A stretch of DNA of 64,000 nt from positions 1-64,000 of the forward strand of contig NZ_VUKF01000007.1 in the NCBI RefSeq assembly GCF_009193185.1. Direction: 5' to 3'. The stretch comes from Georgenia thermotolerans. GTDB taxonomy: Bacteria; Actinomycetota; Actinomycetes; Actinomycetales; Actinomycetaceae. Below, piece by piece: positions 25,457 through 34,099 of the stretch; within the stretch, counting starts at the first letter, position 1, and every line of letters begins with the position of its first letter. The notes under the pieces were generated by a model that did no database searches, had not been told where the DNA came from, and saw only the letters and a list, made by a program, of their open reading frames with translations. A program made the translations under genes and the position numbers.

Positions 25457-26989
25457 TCAGCCCAGCGGTGCCCCCAGGGCGGCCATGAACGGCTCGGGGT
25501 CGACGTGCCGGCCGTTCTCGTACACCCCGAAGTGCAGGTGGCACCCGGTGGAGTTGCCCGAGTTCCCGACCAGGGCGATGACCTGACCGGCGGCCACGTG
25601 GTCGCCGGAGCGGACGAGCACCCCGCCGGCGTCCATGTGGTTGTAGGACGTCTCCACCCCGCCGCCGTGGTCGACGAACACCACCCGCCCGGTCAGCCCC
25701 CGGAACGGGCCGCCCGCATACGTCACGACGCCCTCGGCGGCGGCGTACACCGGCGTGCCGCACGCGGCGGCGAGGTCGGTGCCGGCGTGGAAGTGTGACC
25801 CCTCCCCGCCGTCGCCGACGGCGAGCACCCGCGGCCCGTAGCGGGAGCTCACCGGGGCGTCGAGGGGGGCGAGCCACTGGCCGGTGCCGAACGCCGCCGG
25901 GCGCACGCTGCTCGCCATAAGGCAGGTCAGCGCGCCGGCACCCGGCCCGGGGGCCGGGGAGAGGTTGATGTGCGGGTGGTCCATGTGGTTCGCCGTCGGG
26001 CTGCCGCGGTCGTCCATCAGGCGCCAGCCGTCCTGGGGGGAGGCGGCGAACCAGATGCGCTGGCGCCAGATGATGTAGTCGATCCCGAGGCGCGTGGCGT
26101 TGGCGATGGCGTAGTCGACAATCGCGTCGCCCTTGGCGGCGTCGTCGCCCACCATGAAGTCCAGCGCCAGCCCGGCCGGGTGGCCGCCGCTGTCGACGGC
26201 GTTCTCCCGGTACCCGCCGATCTCGGCGACGGCGAAGCGCTGCCCGATCTCCGCCGCGACCGCCGCGGTGTGCGGAGCGACCGGCCCGAGGTCGTAGCTG
26301 GCGGGGACGGCCGGCACGGCACCCGTGCCGGGCGAGGTGGCGGAAGGTGACGGCCCGCCCGAGGGCGACGGCCCGGCCGGCGGCGTGGGGGTGGGCTGGC
26401 CGCCCGGTACCCCGGCGAGCGCGGCCACCACCGCGACGGCGTCGGCCCAGTACTTGGCGTAGTGGCGCGGGTCGGCGTTGCGCTGCACCCGGTTGGCCGC
26501 GATGGTCGGCTCGAGCTCGCGCCAGCCCTCCACCCGGTCGAGCGCCTGGAAGAACAGCCGGGCCGAGCGCTCTGGCGCCATCCGCTCGGCGTAACTGCCC
26601 CAGTTGTCCTGCTGCTGGAACAGCCCGACGGAGGTGGTCGGCCGCCCGTCAGGGTTGGTCACCCCGTGCACGGCGTCGCCGAAGGGCAGGTTGCGCAGCG
26701 AGGACTCGCCCATCGCCGTCATCACGGCGACGGTCTGGCCCCACGGGTCGAACCCGAGCTCCTTGCCCACTCTCAGGATGGTCGCCGCGTTCTGCAACTG
26801 CTCCCCGGCGTAGCCGGCCACCTCGCCGTCGGGCACGCCCGCGACGTCGACGCCGGACCCGCCGGGCTGGCACCACGCCTGCGGCCGGTTGCTCAGCCCG
26901 GCTCCAACGAACAGCACCAGCGCCAGGCCCGCGCCGCCGAGCAGGGCGAGGACGACGACGGCGGCGAGCAGCTTGCGCACCTCACCCAC
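25457..26989 (-). CDS. triple-domain peptidoglycan hydrolase of a T4SS-like operon (lysozyme-like, M15-like, M23)
   Basis: A 510-residue membrane-anchored wall hydrolase. Residues 8-30 form a membrane helix. Residues 60-190 are lysozyme-like, with a candidate catalytic Glu95 in MGESSL and SVGLFQQQ near 120. A Pro/Ser-rich linker (196-228) leads to a domain with a peptidase M15-like pattern (His270 and Asp277 in HPAGLALDF, then DHPHINL near 337-343). Residues 370-505 are an M23 metallopeptidase with HAGTD (His401, Asp405) and GCHLHFG (His484, His486). Actinobacterial conjugation systems often carry such a protein to open the wall for the channel. It is the last gene of the operon and overlaps the lipoprotein gene by eight bases. 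Confidence 0.85.
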   Translation of the reverse strand: MGEVRKLLAAVVVLALLGGAGLALVLFVGAGLSNRPQAWCQPGGSGVDVAGVPDGEVAGYAGEQLQNAATILRVGKELGFDPWGQTVAVMTAMGESSLRNLPFGDAVHGVTNPDGRPTTSVGLFQQQDNWGSYAERMAPERSARLFFQALDRVEGWRELEPTIAANRVQRNADPRHYAKYWADAVAVVAALAGVPGGQPTPTPPAGPSPSGGPSPSATSPGTGAVPAVPASYDLGPVAPHTAAVAAEIGQRFAVAEIGGYRENAVDSGGHPAGLALDFMVGDDAAKGDAIVDYAIANATRLGIDYIIWRQRIWFAASPQDGWRLMDDRGSPTANHMDHPHINLSPAPGPGAGALTCLMASSVRPAAFGTGQWLAPLDAPVSSRYGPRVLAVGDGGEGSHFHAGTDLAAACGTPVYAAAEGVVTYAGGPFRGLTGRVVFVDHGGGVETSYNHMDAGGVLVRSGDHVAAGQVIALVGNSGNSTGCHLHFGVYENGRHVDPEPFMAALGAPLG

Positions 26990-27509
26990 CCGCCGGCTCG
27001 GCGTGCTGCACCAGCCAGGGCGCGCCGGCGGCGGTGCGGGTGAGGGTGACGGCGTAGTCGCCTGCGTCGGTGCCGACGACGACGGTCGCCACGTACGCGG
27101 ACGGCCAGTCCTGCGCGGTGGCGGTCCCGGTCACCGCGGTGGGCGGCACGTTGCGCGGGTCGACGGCGGCGTAGTAGGTGCGCGCCTCGGGCGCCATGAG
27201 CGGCTGGATGCCGGCCAGCCAGTCCCGGGCCGGCAGGTCCGGCCGGGCGAACGCGCGCATGAACGCCACCGCCTGAGCCTCGGCGTCGTGCTTGGCTGCC
27301 TCGTCCCACACCGGGGGCGTGTGCTCCTGGTCCTGGCCGCCCAGGTCGCCCTCCATCGGGGCGCTGTCGGTGGGGGAGGGGGTCGACGACGGCGCGAGGG
27401 TCGCCGTCGTCGTCGGGCTCGGCGACGGCGGCTCCGGAGTGGGGGAGCAGGCGGCGAGCAGCGCGACGGCGAGCACCGCCGTCGCGCCGGCCCTACCTGC
27501 GCCCGCCAC
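26982..27509 (-). CDS. lipoprotein of the T4SS-like operon
   Basis: A 175-residue protein with a lipobox-type signal (VALLAAC, Cys21). A Ser/Thr/Pro linker (22-50) leads to a conserved-looking alpha/beta domain (AVAFMRAFARPDLPARDWLAGI ... AYVATVVVGTDAGDYAVTLTR), a fold common in small actinobacterial conjugation lipoproteins. It overlaps the VirB4-like gene by 17 bases and the hydrolase gene by eight. It probably sits at the outer face of the membrane in the secretion complex. No enzymatic motif is visible. Confidence 0.7.
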   Translation of the reverse strand: MAGAGRAGATAVLAVALLAACSPTPEPPSPSPTTTATLAPSSTPSPTDSAPMEGDLGGQDQEHTPPVWDEAAKHDAEAQAVAFMRAFARPDLPARDWLAGIQPLMAPEARTYYAAVDPRNVPPTAVTGTATAQDWPSAYVATVVVGTDAGDYAVTLTRTAAGAPWLVQHAEPAGG

Positions 27510-29040
27510 GGGTCATGGCCTCGTCGGTGTTGGTCAGCCCCGTCTCGAACGCCGAGCGGATGTGCTCGACCATGACCTCGGGATCCCGGCCGCGCTTGAA
27601 GAGGTGGAAGCCGTCACCCAGCGCCGGCAGCGTCGCGGCGAGGCCCGGCTCGAAGCCGAAGTCGTGCACCACCCGGTCGATGTCGTCGGCGCGGGACTGG
27701 CGGTAGCAGTGCACCGTCTGGGCCTCCTGCAGCACGGTCATCGCGGGGGAGTCGGCCGGGATGTCGGCGATCTTGTGGATGGCGACGACCAGCGCCAGGC
27801 CCAGCCCGCGGGCGAGCTTGGTGTTGGCCCGCATGAGCTGGGCGTTGGGCCCGCCGACCAGGTGCCAGCCCTCCTCGGCGATGAGGTTGGTGAACCGGCC
27901 GCGCTCGCGGCGCAGCGTGCCGAGCAGCCACATGTTCGCGATGGCCATGACGGTCGGCACCGCGGGGCCGTCCTCGGGCAGCTGGGAGACGTCGAAGCTG
28001 GTGAGCTTCTCGCCCAGCGACACCCACGGGGAGGTGGGCCCGTCGAAGATGCCCGAGTACTCCTCGAGCAGCCCGTCGAGCAGGAACCGCACGCCCAGGC
28101 CGGCCTCGTGCAGGCGCTCCAGGGCCCCGGGGGTGAGGTCGGCGTAGGCGGGGTCCTCGGCCGCGTGGCCGGCCTGGGCGAGGACGTCGGGCAGGACCGG
28201 GATGCGCTCGTCGGCCTCGGCGGCGCGCATGGCCAGGCGGTAGGCGCTGCGCAGCGCCTCGCGCTCCCACTGGTCCAGCGGCGCGCCGCCCTGGGCGAGC
28301 TCGGCGGCCACCTGCAGCAGGTGCGCCTGGTTCTTCGCGCCGGTGCCGCCGGTGATGACCGGGTCGAGCAGGTTGATGACCGTGCCGCCGGGCTCGAGGG
28401 AGAAGCGCAGCGGCGCGGCGCCGTAGCGCTCGACCAGCGCGCAGTACTCGCCCTCGCCGCCGCGGTCCTTCTTGTCGAAGATCACCGACCGGCGCCCGGC
28501 GAGGGTCAGCGGGCGCAGCACGTAGACGGTCTTGAGCAGGCTCGACTTCCCGGCGCCGATGTCACCGAGCACCAGGACGTTGGGGGAGGAGATCAGGCCC
28601 TTGGCGTAGGCGGTGAACGGGTCGTGCGCGACGACGGCGTTGGACAGGCAGTCCCGGCCGATCGCCACCCCCTCGGCGTCGGTGGGGGCGGCGACGACGG
28701 CGGTGTTGAGCACCTCCGCCTGCCGGGTGGTGGTGGGAGCGCCGCGGTGCAGCGGGGCGTAGTAGCCGCGCCGGGCGCGCCGCAGCTTGGGCCGGGTCGG
28801 CCAGCCGCGGGCCTCCCACGGCGGGCGGCCCTCGCCCTCGCCGGGGGCGGACACCGGGGCGCGGAAGAAGTTGCGGCGCTTCTTGGGCGGGGCCGTCTCG
28901 GCGGGTGCGGCGTCCTCCGCCACCTCCGCTGGTGCGTCCTCCGGCGTCGCCTCGACCGGTGCGGCGTCCGGCGTCGCCTCGGCGACGTCCGTGGCGGTCT
29001 CGGGGTCGGCCAGCTGCTGCCGACGGCGGAACGGGCTCAC
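27493..29040 (-). CDS. VirB4-like conjugation ATPase
   Basis: A 515-residue ATP-binding protein of the type IV secretion VirB4/TraC class. The N-terminus (1-100) is Ala/Pro/Glu-rich and then Arg-rich. The ATPase part has Walker A GDIGAGKSS (159-167) and a Walker B-like LIAEEGWHLVG in which Glu-Glu replaces the usual Asp-Glu. Downstream are SRADDIDRVVHDFGFE and GDGFHLFKRGRDPEVM. The ATPase domain is complete; the N-terminal VirB4 module seems to be supplied by the SCO6880 protein encoded just upstream. The GTG overlaps that gene's stop in GTGA. Confidence 0.82.
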   Translation of the reverse strand: MSPFRRRQQLADPETATDVAEATPDAAPVEATPEDAPAEVAEDAAPAETAPPKKRRNFFRAPVSAPGEGEGRPPWEARGWPTRPKLRRARRGYYAPLHRGAPTTTRQAEVLNTAVVAAPTDAEGVAIGRDCLSNAVVAHDPFTAYAKGLISSPNVLVLGDIGAGKSSLLKTVYVLRPLTLAGRRSVIFDKKDRGGEGEYCALVERYGAAPLRFSLEPGGTVINLLDPVITGGTGAKNQAHLLQVAAELAQGGAPLDQWEREALRSAYRLAMRAAEADERIPVLPDVLAQAGHAAEDPAYADLTPGALERLHEAGLGVRFLLDGLLEEYSGIFDGPTSPWVSLGEKLTSFDVSQLPEDGPAVPTVMAIANMWLLGTLRRERGRFTNLIAEEGWHLVGGPNAQLMRANTKLARGLGLALVVAIHKIADIPADSPAMTVLQEAQTVHCYRQSRADDIDRVVHDFGFEPGLAATLPALGDGFHLFKRGRDPEVMVEHIRSAFETGLTNTDEAMTRGGRR

Positions 29041-30647
29041 AGCGCCTCCCTCGCCCCGTGCCCGCTGAGCGAGCGCATCATCCGCTGCGCCGCGGTGGGC
29101 GCCGGCGGGCGCATGCCGCGCACGATCGGCCACGTGCACCCCGACGCCGCCGCCTGGTAGGTGTCGAGCCACTCCAGGCGCTCGATGCCCAGGCCCCGCT
29201 CCGCCGTCGCCGTCACCAGCCGCACCGCCTGGGCGAGCTCGTCTCTCGAGGGCGCGGAGACGGTGACGTGCCCGAGCCACTCCGCGCCGTGGTGCTGGGT
29301 GCCCGGGCGCAGGTCCTCGAGGCGGCGCTGGGCGGCGGAGAGGGAGGCCTCGCTCTCGTCGTCGAGCAGCCGGCCGGCCTCGCGTCGGCGCAGGATCTCG
29401 GAGTGGTCGCTGGTGGCGTCGATACGGGCGGTGGCCTTGGCCTCCCGCGCGGGCACCATCCACGTCTGCAGCGACAGGGTGCGCACGATGCGCTCGGGCA
29501 TCCCCGACAGCAGCGGCGTCACCCACAGGCTGTTGCGCTCGCCGGTGGCCATGGCCGTGGCGGTGACGACCGCGGTGCGGTGCCACCACCGGACCGGCGC
29601 GCCGGTGGTGGGGTCGACGTCGTCGACCACGTGCGCGGAGTAGACGTCGGTGCTGGGCAGGCCGAGGGCCTCGGGGTCGACGTCGTGGGTCTGGTCGACG
29701 GGCCGGGAGGGGTTCTGCATGTGGGCGATGACGGCGGCCGCCTCGTGCGCGGTCAGCGCCCGCACCCGGCCCATCCGGGCGCGCCGCAGGCCGCGGGTGA
29801 TCGCGTCGACCTCGTCGACCATGAGCCGGCGCCAGCCGTCGCGGCCGGGCCCGTAGCGGGCGGCGGCGCGGGAGAAGGCCCCGGTGAGCGGCCAGCGCAC
29901 GGCGACGTAGTGGCGCTGGACCATCTCGCGCCGGCCCATCCGGTGGAGCAGGTCGTCGTAGGAGCGCAGCAGCTCCTCGGGGGCGTCGGCGTCCACCTGG
30001 GAGACCACCCAGGCCTCGTGGCCCGCGGAGTCCGGCGGCAGCACCCGAGTCACGCTCTGCACCGCGCGGGCGAGGGAGTCCTCGCTGCCCAGCGAGGCGA
30101 GGAACGCCCCCCAGGCCACCTGGGCCTGCTCCACGGCGTGCTCGGACTCGATCCCGCGGACCTGGCCGGAGACCTCGAAGGCCACCGACAGGTACGGCTC
30201 CTCACCGGTCGGGGCGTGCCAGGCGATGCCGGGCCGGCCGGGGCGCCGGTCCAGCCAGCCCATGCCCTCGGCGCCGTCGGGGCGCTCGCGCAGCGCGGCG
30301 GCCTCCCGGGCGGCGACACGCCGGTGGCGCCGACGGGCGCCGAGCTCGGTCCAGCGGGCGTCGTCGAAGGGGACGTAGGCGACCGTGCCCGTGCGGGTGC
30401 GCTCCCTCCACCGGCGCCGCGCCACCCACCGCTCGGCCAGCGAGCCGTGCACGGTCGGGGACGTCACCAGCCAGGTGACGATGACCAGCGCGGCGCCGCC
30501 CGCGAAGCCCGGCGTGCCCAGCGTGATCGTCAGCACCATGCCGGCGACGGCGGCCGCCAGCAGCGCGAAGAGCCGGCTGTGCGGGACCGAGCCGCCGAAG
30601 AAGCTCCGGTGCCCGCTCTCCCCGCCGAGGATCGAGGTGCGGCTCAT
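29037..30647 (-). CDS. SCO6880-family conjugation protein
   Basis: A 536-residue protein of the SCO6880 family found with VirB4-like ATPases in actinobacterial integrative elements. Two membrane helices lie near residues 25-62 (PrgI-like) and are followed by a large cytoplasmic region resembling the N-terminal part of VirB4. It lacks a Walker A motif, so it must act with the separate ATPase encoded next. It overlaps both neighbours by four bases. Function: probably links the ATPase to the membrane channel. Confidence 0.82.
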   Translation of the reverse strand: MSRTSILGGESGHRSFFGGSVPHSRLFALLAAAVAGMVLTITLGTPGFAGGAALVIVTWLVTSPTVHGSLAERWVARRRWRERTRTGTVAYVPFDDARWTELGARRRHRRVAAREAAALRERPDGAEGMGWLDRRPGRPGIAWHAPTGEEPYLSVAFEVSGQVRGIESEHAVEQAQVAWGAFLASLGSEDSLARAVQSVTRVLPPDSAGHEAWVVSQVDADAPEELLRSYDDLLHRMGRREMVQRHYVAVRWPLTGAFSRAAARYGPGRDGWRRLMVDEVDAITRGLRRARMGRVRALTAHEAAAVIAHMQNPSRPVDQTHDVDPEALGLPSTDVYSAHVVDDVDPTTGAPVRWWHRTAVVTATAMATGERNSLWVTPLLSGMPERIVRTLSLQTWMVPAREAKATARIDATSDHSEILRRREAGRLLDDESEASLSAAQRRLEDLRPGTQHHGAEWLGHVTVSAPSRDELAQAVRLVTATAERGLGIERLEWLDTYQAAASGCTWPIVRGMRPPAPTAAQRMMRSLSGHGAREAL

Positions 30648-32002
30648 CGGGCGGCCCCCGGCTTGCGGTGGCGGTGGACGACGGCGGCGGTGGCGGTGGC
30701 GTCGGGTGCGGCGCCGCCCGCACCGCCGGGCGCAGGGCCGTCGGCACGTGCGGCGGAGGCGCCGGCCGGGCCCGCCTCGGCGCCGACCGCCGGGGCCCCG
30801 GCAGGCGTGGCACCGCCGGCGGTGGCGCCGGTCGCCCCGTCAGGGGAGGTGCCGGTCCCCTCCGGGCCGCCGGGCGTCGCAGGGATGTCCGGCCCCTCCT
30901 CGCGGGACTGCTGGGCCATCGCGGCGCGCTGCACCGGGCCCGGCTCGGGCGGCGCGGGACGTCCGTGGACCGTGTTGGACAGCAGGGGGAGCAGCGTCGC
31001 GGTGCCGTCGAAAGTCGCCGAGCCGCCGAGGGACAGCGGCCGGCTGGCCTGCAGTCGGGCCACCCGGGCGACCGAGGACTCCCCGGCCGGCGCGGGACCG
31101 GTGCGTGCCGCCGTCGTCGTCCCGCCGGTGCCGGGCAGGTCCGGCGCGGGGGCCGGGCGCAGGCTGAGCAGGGCGATCGGGGCGAGGGCGGCGAGGATCA
31201 TCGCCACCGCGGCGGCGGTGAGGTTGGCGAGCTGCTCGATGCGCGGGTCGGTGGACAGCCAGCGGGTCTGCGCGGCGGTCATCCGCAGCGTCAGGCCGAT
31301 GAGAAAGAACAGCAGCGGCTTGGCGGCCAGGATCGCCACCCACGCCAGCACCATCCGGGTGCCGGTGCGCCGGTGCGCCGGGTCGACCAGCCAGGCCAGG
31401 GCCAGCGGCACGAGGGCACCGGTGAAGTACAGCGTCACCATGGCCACGACCAGCACCAGCGCGACGAGCAGCAGCCCGAGGAGCATGAGGCTCATGACGA
31501 GCAGGGCGACGACGACGCCGCCGACCACCCCGCTCGGCTCGGTGGCGTCGATCATCGCGGTGAGGTTCGCGACGGCACCGGTGACCGAGCCGCCCGCGGC
31601 CCAGTCGATGAGGGACTGACTGAGCGCGCCGAAGAAGCGCACCACCACCCATCCGGCCGCCGGCCCGTAGATCGCCCCGCCCAGGAAGAGGACGGAGTAG
31701 GTGGTGAAGGACTCGAGCAGCTCGTGGCCGGTGATGAGGCGCCGCGCGGCGCGCACGACGTTCCACAGCAGCAGCACCGCCCACAGGAAGATCGCGGCGG
31801 CGAAGGAGATCCGGTAGGCCTCGAGGAACCAGCCGGCGCTGAGGTCGGGCTGGGTGGCGGTGAGCAGCCAGGGCAGCAGGTCGCTGGCCAGGCCGTGCGC
31901 CGCCTCTTTGATGTTGGCGAAGAGGAACCCGAGCGGGTCGACGTCGAAGGAGACCACCGGCGCCGGGGGCGGGACGGTGGCTCCCAGGACGCCGGGCGTC
32001 AC
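30644..32002 (-). CDS. polytopic VirB6/TrbL-like membrane protein
   Basis: A 452-residue integral membrane protein with about seven or eight helices in residues 50-300 and a disordered Ala/Pro/Gly-rich cytoplasmic tail (about 300-452). The helix pattern and its position before the SCO6880 gene fit the channel protein of actinobacterial conjugation systems, functionally like VirB6. The GTG start at 32002 has CGGAG about eight bases upstream. No catalytic motif. Confidence 0.75.
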   Translation of the reverse strand: MTPGVLGATVPPPAPVVSFDVDPLGFLFANIKEAAHGLASDLLPWLLTATQPDLSAGWFLEAYRISFAAAIFLWAVLLLWNVVRAARRLITGHELLESFTTYSVLFLGGAIYGPAAGWVVVRFFGALSQSLIDWAAGGSVTGAVANLTAMIDATEPSGVVGGVVVALLVMSLMLLGLLLVALVLVVAMVTLYFTGALVPLALAWLVDPAHRRTGTRMVLAWVAILAAKPLLFFLIGLTLRMTAAQTRWLSTDPRIEQLANLTAAAVAMILAALAPIALLSLRPAPAPDLPGTGGTTTAARTGPAPAGESSVARVARLQASRPLSLGGSATFDGTATLLPLLSNTVHGRPAPPEPGPVQRAAMAQQSREEGPDIPATPGGPEGTGTSPDGATGATAGGATPAGAPAVGAEAGPAGASAARADGPAPGGAGGAAPDATATAAVVHRHRKPGAAR

Positions 32003-32035
32003 GTCGGGGCTCCGGTGCTCATGGGCGCGCTCCCG

Positions 32036-32356
32036 TCAGCCCGCGACCTGGAGGATCGCGCCGACGATGACGCCGAACGCGGCCACGCACACGAGCGAGA
32101 TGGCGGCCGTGACGGCGCGGGAGCGACCTCGGCTGTGGTCGTGGGGGTTGTCCCCGGCGGTGGCCATGACGACGATCCCCTGGAGCAGGAACACGATCGT
32201 CACCAGCAGCGCGAGGGCCCACAGCGCGGCGAAGACCTTCTGCCACCACTGGGTGAACTCGGCGCCGAAGATGGTGAAGTCGGGCAGGATCCCGTCGATC
32301 GGGTTCTTGATGGACGCCTGGGCCGCAAGCACCTGGGCGCCGAGCCGATCAAGCAC
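32036..32356 (-). CDS. small two-helix membrane protein of the T4SS-like operon
   Basis: A 106-residue protein, the first conserved gene of the operon. The N-terminus LGAQVLAAQASIKNPIDGILPDFTIFG precedes two hydrophobic helices (about 45-68 and 85-106) with a His/Arg/Ser-rich loop between them, a pattern shared by small VirB2/VirB3-like proteins. GTG 32356 was chosen because GGGAG lies six bases upstream. A 22-codon frame ends across this GTG (GTGCTTGA), suggesting coupling. Longer frames upstream have no good ribosome site. Confidence 0.65.
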   Translation of the reverse strand: MLDRLGAQVLAAQASIKNPIDGILPDFTIFGAEFTQWWQKVFAALWALALLVTIVFLLQGIVVMATAGDNPHDHSRGRSRAVTAAISLVCVAAFGVIVGAILQVAG

Positions 32357-32417
32357 GGTCGCTCCCGGCTCCGCGCACGCTGATGACAGCGTTGCCCCCG
32401 CCGATTCCTGCCGACAT
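32349..32417 (-). CDS. possible 22-residue leader ORF
   Basis: ATG 32417 follows a strong GAGGGGG by five bases. The frame encodes MSAGIGGGNAVISVRGAGSDRA and ends in a TGA that lies inside the first codons of the next gene (start GTG 32356, stop at 32349-32351). It may be a real short leader that feeds ribosomes onto the small membrane gene, or a chance frame. The peptide has no recognised function. Confidence 0.3.
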   Translation of the reverse strand: MSAGIGGGNAVISVRGAGSDRA

Positions 32418-32859
32418 GCCCACCCCCTCGTGCAGCACTTCGACCGGCACCGTTGCACCGGACGCCACCCGTCGGAGTTTGCCAGGCGGCATCGCGCAGC
32501 ACCCTCCGAACGCGTACTCGATTCTGCCTCCGGGGGCGAGGTCTGCCCACCCTTTCGGTGACCAGACATGAGACGACGGCGAGTCGTCGGGACACGCCGA
32601 GGCAAAAACGGCCCTCGGTTTACCGATATGCCACGTCAGGCGTGTAACTTTCGGGGGCAGACGAGGAGGTTGGCGTGATGAACGACGTGGACGAGCGCTG
32701 GTTTGACGACTGCGACCTCGAGTAGCGACCCTCGCTGCACTGAGGGGTAACGATTAGGGACGCAAATGCAGCGTGTATTGGTGTGGGCACCTGCCTGCTG
32801 ATCCGAAGGCCACTTCGCAGCAACGCAACTAGGCGCGTCCCGACTGGCCAGGAGGCGGA
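32418..32859. other. intergenic region with a micro-ORF
   Basis: The 442 bases between the T4SS-like operon and the LCP gene are clearly less GC-rich than the flanks. They should contain the divergent promoter of the operon and that of the LCP gene. A TAACTT box (32645-32650) lies about 18 bases before a very good ribosome site, and a 16-codon frame follows (separate entry). A weak inverted repeat (ACCCTC/GAGGGGT) sits near 32727-32747. Confidence 0.4.
32675..32725 (+). CDS. possible 16-residue acidic micro-protein upstream of the LCP gene
   Basis: A GTG and an ATG in tandem (32675 and 32678) follow a near-perfect ribosome binding site GAGGAGG (32663-32669), five and eight bases away. The frame encodes MNDVDERWFDDCDLE (from the ATG) and stops at TAG 32723. 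The peptide is strongly acidic with single Trp and Cys. The site is far better than those of most genes in the window. It may be a leader peptide for the LCP gene 135 bases downstream, or a small functional peptide. No family recognised. Confidence 0.35.
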   Translation: MMNDVDERWFDDCDLE

Positions 32860-33954
32860 GTGAACCTCAGCGATACGAGTTCTCCCGGGATCGCCGAAGA
32901 CGCCGGCGCTCAGGAAGGCGGGCCAGTCGATCGGGGGCAACAACGACGCCGACGTGCTCGCCGGGCGCTGTTGATTGTCGTGGGAATCGTCGTCGTGCTT
33001 GTCGCTGGGCTGGCGGGCGTGGCCGCATACCTTCAGGCACGGATCGACGCCAGTATCGAGCGGATCGACGACCCCTTTGCCCCCCTCACCAACCGGCCGG
33101 ACCGAGTGGCGAGCGGTGCTGGACCTGTCAACATCCTGGTGCTCGGTTCGGACTCGCGAATCTCCGCCGGTGAGCCGTCGCAGTGGGCCGCCGGTGCGCA
33201 GCGCACCGACACCATGATGGTCGTTCAGATCTCTGGTGACCGAGAGCACGCCTACGTCATGTCCATCCCCCGTGACTCCTGGGTGGAGATCCCCGGCCAC
33301 GGCCAGAACAAGATCAACGCCGCCTACTCGTTCGGCGGCCCGTCCTTGATGATCCAGACCGTCGAGAACCTCACCGGCATCCGTATCGACCATTTCGCCA
33401 TCGCTGACTTCGAGTCGTTCGCCGCGCTTACCGACGAGCTCGGCGGGGTCGAGATCACGATGCCTAACGGCCTGGACAACACTGGGGTGGCGCTGCCCCC
33501 GGGCACGCACACACTGGACGGCGAGCAGGCGCTGGCGTATGCCCGTCAGCGTCACGGCGTACCCGGCGGCGACTTGGGACGCGTTCAGCGCCAACAGAAC
33601 TGGATGCGTTCAATCCTTCAGGCCGTTTATCGCGCGGACCGGCTTGCCGACCCAGTCGGGCTCACGAGACTCCTCCAGACTGTGGGGCAGACCGTGGCCG
33701 TGGACGAAGGCTTCACGATGGGGAAGATGCGGAATCTGGCGGTCTCGATGCGTGACATCCGCCCGAACGATCTCGTGTTTATGACCGCGCCGAACTTGGG
33801 CACCGGAAGGAGCCCGGACGGCGCGCAGTCGATCGTGCTCCTCGACGAGGGACGCTTCGGTGCCTTGTGCAATGCTCTCGCCGCCGACAGCGTGGCCAAC
33901 TACCTCGAGGTGAACCCCGGGGCGGTCGTGACGCTGGGTGACGACGTGGCGTGA
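32860..33954 (+). CDS. LytR-CpsA-Psr (LCP) family wall-glycan transferase
   Basis: A 364-residue LCP phosphotransferase that links polyprenyl-carried glycans to peptidoglycan outside the membrane. A cytoplasmic basic N-terminus and one helix (about 32-55) anchor it. The LCP domain has the family residues: NILVLGSDSR, QRTDTMMVVQI, MSIPRDSWVEIPGHGQNKINAAY, and ALAYARQRHG. All catalytic Arg and Asp positions are present. GTG start with AGGAGGCG directly upstream. Base composition is slightly less GC-rich than the neighbours. galE follows on the same strand from its own promoter. Confidence 0.9.
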   Translation: MNLSDTSSPGIAEDAGAQEGGPVDRGQQRRRRARRALLIVVGIVVVLVAGLAGVAAYLQARIDASIERIDDPFAPLTNRPDRVASGAGPVNILVLGSDSRISAGEPSQWAAGAQRTDTMMVVQISGDREHAYVMSIPRDSWVEIPGHGQNKINAAYSFGGPSLMIQTVENLTGIRIDHFAIADFESFAALTDELGGVEITMPNGLDNTGVALPPGTHTLDGEQALAYARQRHGVPGGDLGRVQRQQNWMRSILQAVYRADRLADPVGLTRLLQTVGQTVAVDEGFTMGKMRNLAVSMRDIRPNDLVFMTAPNLGTGRSPDGAQSIVLLDEGRFGALCNALAADSVANYLEVNPGAVVTLGDDVA

Positions 33955-34087
33955 GGCGCCTGGGCGTTTTCGCTCGCACGACAAGTCGATTCGGACCACT
34001 GTGGTGGTGTCGGCTCCGTGCATTACTACTAGACAAACGAGCTGGGAAACGCGTACGGGCCAGGATGGGACCTACCGCGGCGTCACA

Positions 34088-34093
34088 TACCCT
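34088..34093 (+). promoter_or_regulatory. -10 box of galE (leaderless)
   Basis: TACCCT ends six bases before GTG 34100. No Shine-Dalgarno is present, so a leaderless mRNA is likely. No clear -35. Confidence 0.45.
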
Positions 34094-34099
34094 GGCCCT

